NCBI RefSeq assembly: GCF_001854475.1
Contig: NZ_MNAN01000031.1
Coordinates: forward strand, 144,105 to 208,104
DNA: 64,000 bases
Source of the DNA: Pseudoalteromonas byunsanensis
GTDB lineage: Bacteria > Pseudomonadota > Gammaproteobacteria > Enterobacterales > Alteromonadaceae
Direction of reading: 5' to 3'
Positions 27,173 to 36,268 of this stretch are shown piece after piece (position 1 is the first letter of the stretch; the number at the start of each line of letters is the position of its first letter). The notes under the pieces are model-generated. The model was not told the DNA's origin, did no database searches, and saw only the letters and a list, made by a program, of their open reading frames with translations. Position numbers and translations under genes: made by a program.

Positions 27173-28288
27173 CTATTGATTTTCGATATCTTGAAGTGCA
27201 TCCACTGTCGAAAGTGAAGGCAATAACAAGCTAATAACTTTGTTCCAACGAGCCAGCGGAGCGCTAGTTACATAGACGATGTCTTGTGGTTGTAGTTCAA
27301 ATTGCTCAGCCAGTACTAATGACGCTACATTTTTTGCATGTAACTGATACACATCAGCTAACACACCGTCTTTTTGCAAGTCACGTCTACGCAATACAAA
27401 CACACCATTTGCATCAGCAGTGCGTTCATTAAAACCACCAACGTCTGTTAGCGCTTCAGCCAAGCTCAAGCCATAACGATTAACGTCTACTTTGCCCGCT
27501 CTAATGACATCGCCTAGGACATATACATTACGTTTATCATTACGGCTGATATGCACAATGTCACCATGCTGCAATAAACGGTTTTGGGAGATATCACCGT
27601 CAGCGTAGAAGTCATCCAGCTTTATGACTTCTGTTTTGTCTCCACGAGTAAATGTGACTGTTTCCCAATCTGCATTTTCGGTCAAGCCACCTGCTTGGCT
27701 AATTGCATCTATCAAGGTCACAGGAGTTTCTGTAATTGGGTAAACGCCTGGTTTTGAAACTTCGCCAGTTACATAGGCCTTCTGGCTTTTAAAACCCACT
27801 ACTTTCACGTCTATTTGTGGTTCTTCGATAACACGACTAAGCCTTTTAGCTAGATCACTTCTAAGCTCATGCACAGTTCTACCAGCAGCAGGAACTTTTG
27901 GTGCATATGCAAAGTTAATCGTACCATCTGCTTGAACCCTAAAACCATCAAACTCAGCCGTTCTTTGTACAGCCGCAGGAATTGTAAGTTCTGGATGATC
28001 CCATACACCGATGGTGATCACATCACCCACACCGAGACGATATTCATAGCTAGAAACATCAACAGAGGTAAGCTTAGAGCGATCTATTTGCTTTGCTTTT
28101 TTAATTTTATGTTCTTGAACAAGTTGAGAGTCAATGATGTGAATATTTACTTTTTCCAAATCCCGTTCAAGATTTGCAGTTTGCTCACCAGAACCAATCC
28201 CTTCAAAATGACCGCCAGGTACTAAAGTACACCCACTCATTGCTAGCAATATCGTAGAAGCAATGATCGTTTTACAGCTATGCGCCAT
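27173..28288 (-). CDS. wza: Outer-membrane polysaccharide export lipoprotein Wza
   Basis: 371 residues with a lipoprotein signal ending LLAMSGC. The poly-export domain (YRLGVGDVITIGVWDHPELT) is followed by SLBB-type domains beginning KAYVTGEVSKPGVYPI and NVYVLGDVIRAGKVDV. The C-terminal LAEQFELQPQDIVYVTSAPLARWNKVI contains the amphipathic helix region of the outer-membrane pore. Wza octamers carry polymer across the outer membrane, fed by Wzc. The gene has a 555-base leader between it and rfaH. Confidence 0.94.
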   Translation of the reverse strand: MAHSCKTIIASTILLAMSGCTLVPGGHFEGIGSGEQTANLERDLEKVNIHIIDSQLVQEHKIKKAKQIDRSKLTSVDVSSYEYRLGVGDVITIGVWDHPELTIPAAVQRTAEFDGFRVQADGTINFAYAPKVPAAGRTVHELRSDLAKRLSRVIEEPQIDVKVVGFKSQKAYVTGEVSKPGVYPITETPVTLIDAISQAGGLTENADWETVTFTRGDKTEVIKLDDFYADGDISQNRLLQHGDIVHISRNDKRNVYVLGDVIRAGKVDVNRYGLSLAEALTDVGGFNERTADANGVFVLRRRDLQKDGVLADVYQLHAKNVASLVLAEQFELQPQDIVYVTSAPLARWNKVISLLLPSLSTVDALQDIENQ

Positions 28289-28843
28289 CGTATCTTCCCA
28301 AAAATTATAATCTTGATTATTGTTACTGACTAAAATATCGGCAACGCCTTTTTATGATGGCTAATTAAACCATGCACCAATGTTAATCGCAAGTAAGCGC
28401 ACTATTTCGCCAACTCTATTACAGCCTATATTTATGGACTAAATTGCCACTCAAAATCTTGGTCACAGCCAACTCGTATAAAACCTACTAGCAAATTAAA
28501 ATATTCTATTTATTGGGACTTAAGATTATGCTCCACAAACCTTGAGGCACGCTTCCGCCCTTAGGTCACAGTTCCCAACCACTGATAGTATTTTTAACTT
28601 TTAAATCCATGCTGACGCTACAACATATATCATTCTTAATGGTAATGCTTGTTCACTACCCCAGTGCATCCTCTACTAAAAGAGATATGCAAAAGTCATT
28701 AATTTTGTAATGCTCAAATCTGCCAATGCCTGTCTGAGTCCATAACTACCAAGCCCTTAGCAAAGCTCAAAGTCAATCATCGCAATTCACTTAAGGTACA
28801 AATCAAGAGCTGATTAAAAAACACAACAAACTAACTTTTAAGT
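28289..28843. other. Long leader/intergenic region between rfaH and wza
   Basis: 555 bases without a credible gene. Its length fits the long untranslated leaders upstream of RfaH-controlled polysaccharide operons. It contains the ops-like sequence noted separately (28611-28624). I see no strong intrinsic terminator after rfaH and no clear -35/-10 pair. Confidence 0.5.
28611..28624 (-). promoter_or_regulatory. Possible ops-like element (RfaH recruitment site)
   Basis: On the minus strand the sequence reads TTGTAGCGTCAGC. Its GTAGCGT core matches the 3' part of the enterobacterial ops element GGCGGTAGCGT, but the GGCG half is missing. It lies about 330 bases upstream of wza in its likely leader, and a gene for RfaH is next door. 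The match is short and could be chance. Confidence 0.3.
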
Positions 28844-29320
28844 TTAAACCTTTTGGATATAACTATTATCTGCAACAATTGAGGCATACTGATTGAGTAG
28901 TTTAATTAATAGTACACTGCGAATATCACCTTCGGGCTGCTGATATATAGCAAGCAAACCCTTGTAGCAACCTTCAGTAATTTGCACAATATCGCCTTCT
29001 TTTATCTCACACTTAGTTTCATGTTCACTATGCTGCATGAGTTGCTCAACCAACTCATTTGGAACGACTTGAAGCTCATTCCCGTAACGGACAAAGTCAG
29101 TTACCCCACGGGTATATTTTACCGAGGAAAAATGTACTGAATATGGATCAAGTTTCACAAAGAGGTAGCGAGGAAACAAAGGTTGTTCTATTCGTGAAGA
29201 GTTTATAGTTTTGCGTATCGCGTATTTAGGATAACAGCACTCAATACCTTGATTAGATAAATTTGAGTGAGCTCTGGCTTCTTGTTTAGGCTTACAATAG
29301 AGTAAATACCAGCGTTCCAT
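28844..29320 (-). CDS. rfaH: Transcription antiterminator RfaH
   Basis: About 158 residues from an ATG at 29320, preceded by TGGA (an ATG at 29332 is possible). MERWYLLYCKPKQEARAHSN, EQPLFPRYLFVKLDP, TRGVTDFVRYG and the C-terminal GDIVQITEGCYKGLLAIYQ with RSVLLIKLLN match RfaH rather than NusG: the hydrophobic C-terminal region typical of its fold switch is present. RfaH binds RNA polymerase at ops sites and lets it read long polysaccharide operons. Here it sits directly upstream of wza-wzb-wzc, suggesting local control of the roughly 20-kb operon. Confidence 0.92.
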   Translation of the reverse strand: MERWYLLYCKPKQEARAHSNLSNQGIECCYPKYAIRKTINSSRIEQPLFPRYLFVKLDPYSVHFSSVKYTRGVTDFVRYGNELQVVPNELVEQLMQHSEHETKCEIKEGDIVQITEGCYKGLLAIYQQPEGDIRSVLLIKLLNQYASIVADNSYIQKV

Positions 29321-29531
29321 GCAACAATCCATTGATAACTATGCGGGTTCCAAATAATGATAGTGATTATACGTGAATCATACCATGTGTCCATAGAATC
29401 AGTAATAAATTAGTGCTTAGCACACAGTAGAAAAACTATGTAACTTATACCATTTCAACCGTTGCTACTCATTGTGATATTTACAACTTTAATATAGCCA
29501 AGCACTAAATAATACCGAAATTGTTCTTTAC

Positions 29532-30716
29532 CTAATCACACCTGAAAATATCTCTAGTATAGACCTTATCTTGCACATCCATCAGCTCATCCACCATTCG
29601 ATTTGAAATGATAATATCACTACGCTCTTTCAATTCGCCAAGTGATGTGACGACCTCAGAATGGTAAAAATGCTCACCTTCAAAGCTAGGTTCATAGACA
29701 ATAACGGTCACGCCTTTTGCTTTAATGCGCTTCATAATACCTTGCACTGCGGAGGCTCTAAAGTTATCCGAGCCTGACTTCATAACTAGCCTATATATCC
29801 CAACTACCTCTGGGTTTTTAGCTAAGATGGAGTTTGCGATAAAGTCTTTACGTGTGGTGTTCGCATCCACAATAGCTGCAATCATATTGTTTGGCACATC
29901 TTTATAGTTGGCTAGTAACTGCTTAGTATCTTTGGGTAAGCAGTACCCCCCATAGCCAAAAGACGGGTTGTTATAATGATTTCCTATTCTAGGGTCTAAG
30001 CCTACGCCTTCAATAATTTGACGACTACATAAACCGTGCGCTTCCGCATAGCTGTCCAACTCGTTGAAGTAGGCTACACGCATAGCCAAATAGGTATTGG
30101 AGAAGAGCTTAATTGCTTCGGCTTCTGTTGGGTCCGTAAACAATACTGGTATATCTGTTTTCTTCGCTCCCTGCTCCATCAAACGAGCAAATGTTTTAGC
30201 TTTCTCACAGCTGCCACCAACAATGATTCTTGACGGATATAGGTTATCGTAAAGTGCCTTTCCCTCTCTCAAAAATTCAGGCGAAAATATCAACGTTTCA
30301 AGGCCGCTCATTGCCTTAAATTTCTCTGTATAACCGACTGGTACTGTAGATTTTATAAACACAGCAGCGGACGGTGCAAACTTTTTAATATCTTCAATAA
30401 CAGCTTCTATCGAAGAAGTGTTGAAATAGTTTGTATCTGGGTCATAATCGGTTGGTGTCGCGACAATAACTATTTCTGCATTTTTGTATGCAATAGACTT
30501 ATCTGTTGTAGCAACTAAACGTAACTCACGCTCTGATAAGTAAGCTGAAATTTCTACATCTTCAATTGGAGAGATTCTTTGGTTTAATAACTCAACCTTT
30601 TCCGCTACAACATCCAACGCCACTACTTTGTTATGCTGGGCCAACAACACAGCATTTGACAAACCTACATAGCCCGTCCCAACAACAGTGATATTATATG
30701 ATTCCGTAATTTGCAT
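29532..30716 (-). CDS. ugd: UDP-glucose 6-dehydrogenase
   Basis: 394 residues. [20 protein letters not shown] is the NAD-binding start. [33 protein letters not shown] and the catalytic [15 protein letters not shown] (nucleophilic Cys in GGYCLPKD) mark the short Ugd form found in gammaproteobacteria. It oxidises UDP-glucose to UDP-glucuronate, a likely donor for acidic polymers in this locus. The gene lies 11 bases after the WecA-like gene and is probably co-transcribed with it. Confidence 0.95.
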   Translation of the reverse strand: MQITESYNITVVGTGYVGLSNAVLLAQHNKVVALDVVAEKVELLNQRISPIEDVEISAYLSERELRLVATTDKSIAYKNAEIVIVATPTDYDPDTNYFNTSSIEAVIEDIKKFAPSAAVFIKSTVPVGYTEKFKAMSGLETLIFSPEFLREGKALYDNLYPSRIIVGGSCEKAKTFARLMEQGAKKTDIPVLFTDPTEAEAIKLFSNTYLAMRVAYFNELDSYAEAHGLCSRQIIEGVGLDPRIGNHYNNPSFGYGGYCLPKDTKQLLANYKDVPNNMIAAIVDANTTRKDFIANSILAKNPEVVGIYRLVMKSGSDNFRASAVQGIMKRIKAKGVTVIVYEPSFEGEHFYHSEVVTSLGELKERSDIIISNRMVDELMDVQDKVYTRDIFRCD

Positions 30717-30727
30717 GGTTTTTACCT

Positions 30728-31774
30728 TTATACCGCGCGCTTTCTATACCACTTCAAAATTAGCCAAACGTGCAAGATGGCATAGTTATAAATGAGAAAT
30801 ATGCCTATAAAAGCAAAAAACATTATTGATTCAGCGATCTGAAAAACTTCACCCATTATACCTATAGCCGCAAATAAAGCGCCAATTGTTGAAATAATGA
30901 GTAGAGCTTGCCTAGACGTAAAACCCGCTCTTATAAAAATATGATGTAAGTGATCTCTGTCTGGACTAAAGGGAGACTTCCCTTTTCTAACTCTGCGAAC
31001 AATAATAGCGGCCATATCCATCAGTGGAATTGCAACTATCCATAATGCAGTCACAGGACGAAACGAGCTTTGACCACCTTGTGTATTTATTGCCAACAAC
31101 CAGACGATGGTGAATCCAATAAACATACTACCAGCATCACCCATAAATATTTTTCTGTATTGGGTACCAAAAACCCCTAAGTTAAAAATCAAGTACGGCA
31201 CTAATGCAACGACGAGTAGTATGGATAATATACTTGTTTGCCCACTTATAAATAATAGAACAGATATTGCGGTAAGCGTGATGATAGCCATTGTACCCAA
31301 AAGACCGTCGATACCATCAACCATATTAAAAGCGTTAATTATCCCAATCACTGCAACGTAGGTGAATATGACACCACCCCAACCCAACTGTATATCGCCA
31401 AAAGCGAACAAATTACCCAAGTTTTGGATGTAACTTTCGGTTGAAAATATCATCAACGAGGCAACGAGAAGTTGAAAAAATATGCGGAAACGAACACTCA
31501 AATCGTGCCTATCGTCCATAACACCAATCAACACCATTAAACCCGAAGCAAACAAATAGCTCGCCAGTTCAATACTAAATGGCAAGAATAAACTTGAGGT
31601 AACGAGTACGCTACTAAAAACTGCTATACCACCAATCAATGGGATATGTCCTTCATGTTTTTTTCTTTCATTCGGCTTATCTACTAAATTGAAACGAATA
31701 GCAACAGGTCGCACCAAGCTAATCGTAACCAATGACACCGCAAACGAAAAAAGTAAAGCCAACATGAGCTCCAT
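30728..31774 (-). CDS. wecA: WecA-type polyprenyl-phosphate GlcNAc-1-phosphate transferase
   Basis: 348 residues with about 11 membrane segments. Conserved cytoplasmic motifs are present: [35 protein letters not shown] (the DDxx-D pair), [25 protein letters not shown] and [13 protein letters not shown]. The enzyme moves GlcNAc-1-P from UDP-GlcNAc to undecaprenyl phosphate. It gives the window a second, chemically distinct priming enzyme beside the PglC-type one near 10.1-10.6 kb. It heads a two-gene operon with ugd. Confidence 0.9.
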   Translation of the reverse strand: MELMLALLFSFAVSLVTISLVRPVAIRFNLVDKPNERKKHEGHIPLIGGIAVFSSVLVTSSLFLPFSIELASYLFASGLMVLIGVMDDRHDLSVRFRIFFQLLVASLMIFSTESYIQNLGNLFAFGDIQLGWGGVIFTYVAVIGIINAFNMVDGIDGLLGTMAIITLTAISVLLFISGQTSILSILLVVALVPYLIFNLGVFGTQYRKIFMGDAGSMFIGFTIVWLLAINTQGGQSSFRPVTALWIVAIPLMDMAAIIVRRVRKGKSPFSPDRDHLHHIFIRAGFTSRQALLIISTIGALFAAIGIMGEVFQIAESIMFFAFIGIFLIYNYAILHVWLILKWYRKRAV

Positions 31775-32248
31775 TAATAACTCCCCAAATTTACCATAAT
31801 TTATTCACTACCTTCTAAAGTATTGTGTCGATATATGACTGTTTACAGTCATTGATCGCATTTACGTTGATAATTAAGCATTCTTGATCCAAACTGAGGC
31901 ATTATAGCCGATTATAAGGCCGTATGCACGATGAATTGCGAGCTACAGATTCTCGTAAACACTTCGAAAAATAAAGAAAAAACATGTTATTAATTGTTAT
32001 TTATGTAACCTAAATAGTTAAAAAGGTAATATGTTGATTTTTATGTTCCACAGTCCCTTTTACATCAGTCTGGTATTTACAAAATCACTATATATGTAAT
32101 AATTAACGGCTGTGCAGATAGATAGTCTAGACATTACCAGCACGGTAGTGGGGTGATTGTTTCTACTGTAATATGAACAAGCTTTGGTAAAAGTGCCTTA
32201 AAGTAAGCTCGTCCAAGTCGTTTAAAATATAATGGTTCCCATCCAACT
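31775..32248. other. Divergent promoter region
   Basis: 474 bases between the leftward wecA-ugd pair and the rightward glycosyltransferase block, with no credible gene. It should drive both directions. Two TATAAT hexamers for the minus strand are noted separately. For the plus strand, AT-rich sequence around 32160-32180 (containing TGTAATAT) is the best -10 candidate, without a convincing -35. Confidence 0.5.
31901..31916 (-). promoter_or_regulatory. Candidate -10 elements for wecA-ugd
   Basis: Two perfect TATAAT hexamers on the minus strand occur at 31911-31916 and 31901-31906, ten bases apart and about 130 bases upstream of the wecA-like start. I see no good -35 at the right distance from either, so the call rests on the -10 boxes alone. 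Confidence 0.35.
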
Positions 32249-33100
32249 ATGCATACTGAGTCTGTGAAAAAATCAAACTACTCCCCTCTAGTCACTATAT
32301 ACATGCCAACTCACAACAGGTTGAGCGACTTAAAAAGAGCTATAAGTAGTGTACTATCTCAAACCTATGAACATTGGGAATTGATCATTGTCGATGACGG
32401 CTCTAAAGATGGCACACATGACTATTTACAGTCTTTAAAGAATGAAAAAATTCGTTTCTTTCGTCATGAAACACCACAGGGTGCATGTGCTTCAAGAAAC
32501 TTAGCTATCAACAACGCTAAAGGTGAATTTATAACCGGTTTAGATGATGACGATGAATTCACACCAGACAGACTCAGTTCATTTATTAGTGCATGGCAAG
32601 ATAAGTACAGCTTTTTATGTACCCCTGTAACAGTCTGCAAAGGGAATACCAAAAAAGATCACCTATTCTTTATCGGTGAAATAAATCTTCAGGATCTTCT
32701 GGTTGTAAATAAAGTCGGGAACCAAATTTTTTGCAAAACTGATGAGTTGCGCTCTATCGGCGGTTTCGATAAATCATTCAAAGCATGGCAAGATTATGAC
32801 ACTTGGGTAAGATTCACTGCACGCTATGGCACGGGGTTAAAACTACCTTCATCAACGTATCTTCAATATGAGAATGATGCAAGCTTTAGCATCACTCGTT
32901 CGCCAAATCGTTTGATCGGATTTAACCAATTTGTTGATAAACACCGACACCTAATGAACACTTCACAAATTCGAGCTATGCAATGTTGGGAAAAAATTAT
33001 CCAAGGCAAGTGGATCCCTTTGAGAAAGCTTTTGTTAGCGAACAAGGCCATATTAAAATACTCAATACTCCACAACCTAAAACTAATCATGGGTCGTTAA
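32249..33100 (+). CDS. GT2-family glycosyltransferase
   Basis: 283 residues. The GT-A fold start, VTIYMPTHNRLSDLKRAISS, is followed by WELIIVDDGSKDGTHDYL, a GACASRNLAINNAKGEFI segment, and the metal-binding FITGLDDDDEFTPDRL (D-x-D). QDYDTWVRFTARYG is the C-terminal catalytic-base region. These are standard for inverting family-2 enzymes that use UDP-sugars. It is the first of three plus-strand genes spaced 4 and -4 bases apart, forming an operon opposite to the main locus. The donor sugar is unknown. Confidence 0.88.
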   Translation: MHTESVKKSNYSPLVTIYMPTHNRLSDLKRAISSVLSQTYEHWELIIVDDGSKDGTHDYLQSLKNEKIRFFRHETPQGACASRNLAINNAKGEFITGLDDDDEFTPDRLSSFISAWQDKYSFLCTPVTVCKGNTKKDHLFFIGEINLQDLLVVNKVGNQIFCKTDELRSIGGFDKSFKAWQDYDTWVRFTARYGTGLKLPSSTYLQYENDASFSITRSPNRLIGFNQFVDKHRHLMNTSQIRAMQCWEKIIQGKWIPLRKLLLANKAILKYSILHNLKLIMGR

Positions 33101-33104
33101 TTCC

Positions 33105-34139
33105 ATGAAGCTACTATTCGTATTAGAGAACTTCACTGTTGGGGGAGTTGAACGTGTCACGTTGCAACTGATAAAAGGCTTAGTCCAAAGTTATCAATGC
33201 AATATAGAAGTGAGTTGCCAATCAATGGTCGGCCCGCTACTAGATGATTTTGATTCTTTGGTAGAAGTTAGCTGCACCGCTGCATCACATAGAACTTTCA
33301 AACAGCACAGTGCAGATTTTCAGCCTGATGTTGTGATCTTTACTAAAGGTGGTCTGTCTAGACTTGGCCTAGGACTTTCTTCACAATGCAAAATGGTTGC
33401 AATTCAACATGTTCCCATTGAGCTGCCGGAAAAAAATAAAGTTGTTAATTTGGTTAGGCGACTTGCCGCTTCGTTATTATATAGAAGAATGGATCGTATA
33501 GTCTGTGTCTCTGATGGGATTTTAAACAACCTTGTTCAGCTTAAAGTATGCTCCAAAAAGAATGCTCTGCGTATTTACAACCCAGTTTTAAGTGATGATA
33601 TACAGCAGCTTGCAAATGAAGAACAGCACGAGTACCAAGATTATTACGTATGCGTGGGGCGGCTCCATTATCAAAAAGGTTATGATCTACTTATTGATAG
33701 CGTAATAAAGCTTAACAACCCAAACTGTAAAGTCGTTATTATTGGTGACGGCCCCGATAGAGATGACCTAGAAGCACTAGTTCACCATAAGGGATTACAG
33801 CGTCAGATTATTTTTCATGGCATGACAACCAACCCTTATAAATTTATTAAGCATGCAAAAGCCATTTTGCTAACATCTCGCTGGGAAGGCTTACCAACCG
33901 TATTGGTTGAGGCAAGCTACCTAAAAACACCTATAGTTACCTTTGATTGTCGTTATGGGCCGGATGAGTTAACGCAATTTGGAAAGTATGGCCACTTGGT
34001 GCCTTTTGGCGATACAGAACTGTTTGCAAAATGTATACAGCAAATAGAGCAAGGAAAAGGCAAACATTCTGTTGACGTGAGTAACTTTACACTCACCTCT
34101 GCGGTTAAAAATTACTACAATTTATTTAACTCACTATGA
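33105..34139 (+). CDS. GT4-family glycosyltransferase
   Basis: 344 residues. MKLLFVLENFTVGGVERVTLQL holds the Gly-Gly-Val-Glu loop of GT-B enzymes. The donor domain shows YYVCVGRLHYQKGYDLLIDS, KVVIIGDGPDRDDLEAL and AILLTSRWEGLPTVLVEASY, with the E-x7-E element of family 4. It overlaps the next gene by four bases (ATGA), so translation is coupled. It most likely adds one sugar to a lipid-linked intermediate at the inner face of the membrane. Confidence 0.88.
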   Translation: MKLLFVLENFTVGGVERVTLQLIKGLVQSYQCNIEVSCQSMVGPLLDDFDSLVEVSCTAASHRTFKQHSADFQPDVVIFTKGGLSRLGLGLSSQCKMVAIQHVPIELPEKNKVVNLVRRLAASLLYRRMDRIVCVSDGILNNLVQLKVCSKKNALRIYNPVLSDDIQQLANEEQHEYQDYYVCVGRLHYQKGYDLLIDSVIKLNNPNCKVVIIGDGPDRDDLEALVHHKGLQRQIIFHGMTTNPYKFIKHAKAILLTSRWEGLPTVLVEASYLKTPIVTFDCRYGPDELTQFGKYGHLVPFGDTELFAKCIQQIEQGKGKHSVDVSNFTLTSAVKNYYNLFNSL

Positions 34140-34849
34140 AGCATTCTCTTAACCAAAAAATATATTCAGGCGAACAATTCACTGAAATTAGAAATGCCGC
34201 CTTTGAACAACAAGTGCCCGTTGCCATTTCTTTTGTGAACCCCTTTTCATATTATGAAGTTCAAAAGAGAGACGACCTTATCGAAGGTATCGATTATTAC
34301 TTCTCTGATGGCGCTCTATTGTGTAAGTTGCACAATTTATTCTTGCCGAAAATATCACGCGCTAGCTTTGACTACAGCTCGGTGGCTAAGCCTTTTCTGG
34401 AATATATAACAAATAAAAGCAAAAGGTTAGCTGTGATAGGTGCCAAAGAATCGGAAAACGAAAAAGCAGTCACGATATTAAAACAACAGTATCCAGGGAT
34501 AAATATAGTTTATCACCGAGATGGCTATATTGACGATATTTCCTCGGTGGCAAAACAACTTGAAGCGGTAGCTGCGGAAGTTGTAATTGTTGGTATGGGA
34601 ACGCCTTATCAAGAGAATTTTTGTGTGGAAGCAAAGAAATATATATCTAAACCAATAGTGTTTATCACCTGCGGCGGGTTCCTGACACAGACGTCTATTA
34701 AACCGGATTACTACCACCCATTAATCAAAAAACTGGGGCTGCGTTGGCTACAAAGAATGGTAATGCATAAACATGTGCGTGACAGAGTTATACGTCAATA
34801 TCCTAAGTTTGTATTTAGCTACCTTTTTCACATGATAAAAAAGCGATAA
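34136..34849 (+). CDS. WecG/TagA/CpsF-family (GT26) glycosyltransferase
   Basis: 237 residues. IDYYFSDGALLCKLHNLFL resembles the conserved DG segment of the family. RLAVIGAKESENEKAVTILK, VVIVGMGTPYQENFCVEAKK (the G-x-P-x-QE motif) and VFITCGGFLTQTS follow in the usual order. Family members transfer N-acetylmannosamine or ManNAcA to GlcNAc-diphospho-undecaprenol. WecA-, WecB- and WecC-like genes are all in this window, so ManNAcA transfer to GlcNAc-PP-undecaprenol is a reasonable guess. Substrate is not proven by sequence. Confidence 0.82.
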   Translation: MKHSLNQKIYSGEQFTEIRNAAFEQQVPVAISFVNPFSYYEVQKRDDLIEGIDYYFSDGALLCKLHNLFLPKISRASFDYSSVAKPFLEYITNKSKRLAVIGAKESENEKAVTILKQQYPGINIVYHRDGYIDDISSVAKQLEAVAAEVVIVGMGTPYQENFCVEAKKYISKPIVFITCGGFLTQTSIKPDYYHPLIKKLGLRWLQRMVMHKHVRDRVIRQYPKFVFSYLFHMIKKR

Positions 34850-34874
34850 GTTAGTATGGTCTATAACCTCCTGA

Positions 34875-34929
34875 AGTAGCTTGTATACTAGTAAGGCGGC
34901 GATAACGAAAAGCTACTCAGCCGCCCTAC
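34875..34929. other. Interleaved inverted repeats between convergent genes (pseudoknot-like)
   Basis: Two complementary pairs are nested in A-B-A'-B' order: AGTAGCTT (34875-34882) with AAGCTACT (34910-34917), and GTAAGGCGGC (34891-34900) with GCCGCCCTAC (34920-34929, one mismatch). As RNA they could form an H-type pseudoknot or two alternative hairpins. The site lies between the end of the plus-strand block and the end of the second flippase gene, where terminators for both are expected. No T-run follows directly. Confidence 0.5.
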
Positions 34930-34969
34930 AACTTTACTATAAAACACCTTGAGAGAGGGTCGAGTAGCC

Positions 34970-36268
34970 CTATAACACCGTATGTGTATAGTAAGCTAAT
35001 CCGTAAGCCACAAGATTAACCAATAATACTGTCGCTGTCGTTTTCACAGTACATTTTGCCCCACACCTGCCAAAGAACATCACCGCAAACAATGTTAAAA
35101 ACACTTGTAAAACAGCCATTGCATAGCTAAATGTGAAGATATCCCCCACCAAGGCAATAGTCATGATTGTAATACTGCTGACAATGGAAGTGATCAGGTT
35201 CCAGTAAAATTCATAATGCACCAGCCCTTTCGCTTGGACAGCCATACCCAATACACTCCCAACTGGTCTAAGCAACCCAATAATTATCAAGATAGAAAAT
35301 ATCGGCAAAAATTGGGCGTATTTATCCATACCCATGAATTCGTTTACTATCAATATCCCCACATATAATGCTACGTAGATGCCAAGGTTTAGCATGGATA
35401 TCTTCAGTAAAAAACTATTTAGATAAAGTGTAAATTTATCTTCGTCACTTTGCAGCTTTGCAATACCAGGAAAAAACATTCTGGCGATCAGGGGTCTGAC
35501 AAACTTAACGGGTTGCAACACCATTTCTTTTGCGAATGAATACACGCCCAATGCTTCGAGCCCTAACAACTTCCCTATAACAATTTGATCTAACTGAGTT
35601 TTAGCTTGATTTATTACTTGTGAACCCATTTGATAACTGCCAAACTTTAGAGCCGGTATAGCAATTGACCAATCAACATGGAATGAGGGATGCCAGTCCT
35701 TGGGTGCCCTGAGTATCATTACTCCCACCCTCAGTGCGGACGCAATAAGGATCGCATATATGTATGCAAGGACCACAGGAGTCTTAAATTGAATAAAGGC
35801 AAACGTGCAAGTCAATAACAGCAGTTTAGCGAGAATATCAATTTGGGCCAATGCTACATTATGACCTTCCTTGATATAGTGAGCTTGGTACTGTGCCCCC
35901 ACTCCTAGCAGTATAAAATTGGCAGAGGTAATTAGCAGATAACTACCTATTAAAGGTTCATCGTAAAACAATGAAATTGGGTATGCCAACACCAGCATCA
36001 TGGCAGCTGCAGATATACCTAACCCTTGATTGATAAAATGCAGAGCATTTTTCTCAGATGAGGAAATGTTCTGCTTGTGAATAAAGTAATTCGCAAGCCC
36101 CATATCCTGAAACAAAAAAACGATTGATAAAACAATATTGATAATAGCTAAAATACCCAATGCTTCTGCATTGCCATAAAAAGCTATCAAAAAATAAATT
36201 AGAAACTGGCTTATTCCAGCAATACCGGAGGAACCTAAAATCCAAATTCCTTGCTTTTTAACGCTCAT
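34970..36268 (-). CDS. Wzx/WzxC-type flippase (second copy)
   Basis: 432 residues with about 12-14 membrane segments. IWILGSSGIAGISQFLIYFL, EALGILAIINIVLSIVFLFQ, GLANYFIHKQNISSSEKNAL and GLEALGVYSFAKEMVLQPV are typical of the WzxC/polysaccharide-transporter branch, in which the E-x-x-G-Y/L pattern and the QxxDG-like second loop are conserved. It would flip a lipid-linked repeat unit. It is the last gene of the long minus-strand module containing the secretion system. It overlaps the glycosyltransferase gene by 11 bases and is unlike the first Wzx in sequence. Confidence 0.85.
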   Translation of the reverse strand: MSVKKQGIWILGSSGIAGISQFLIYFLIAFYGNAEALGILAIINIVLSIVFLFQDMGLANYFIHKQNISSSEKNALHFINQGLGISAAAMMLVLAYPISLFYDEPLIGSYLLITSANFILLGVGAQYQAHYIKEGHNVALAQIDILAKLLLLTCTFAFIQFKTPVVLAYIYAILIASALRVGVMILRAPKDWHPSFHVDWSIAIPALKFGSYQMGSQVINQAKTQLDQIVIGKLLGLEALGVYSFAKEMVLQPVKFVRPLIARMFFPGIAKLQSDEDKFTLYLNSFLLKISMLNLGIYVALYVGILIVNEFMGMDKYAQFLPIFSILIIIGLLRPVGSVLGMAVQAKGLVHYEFYWNLITSIVSSITIMTIALVGDIFTFSYAMAVLQVFLTLFAVMFFGRCGAKCTVKTTATVLLVNLVAYGLAYYTHTVL

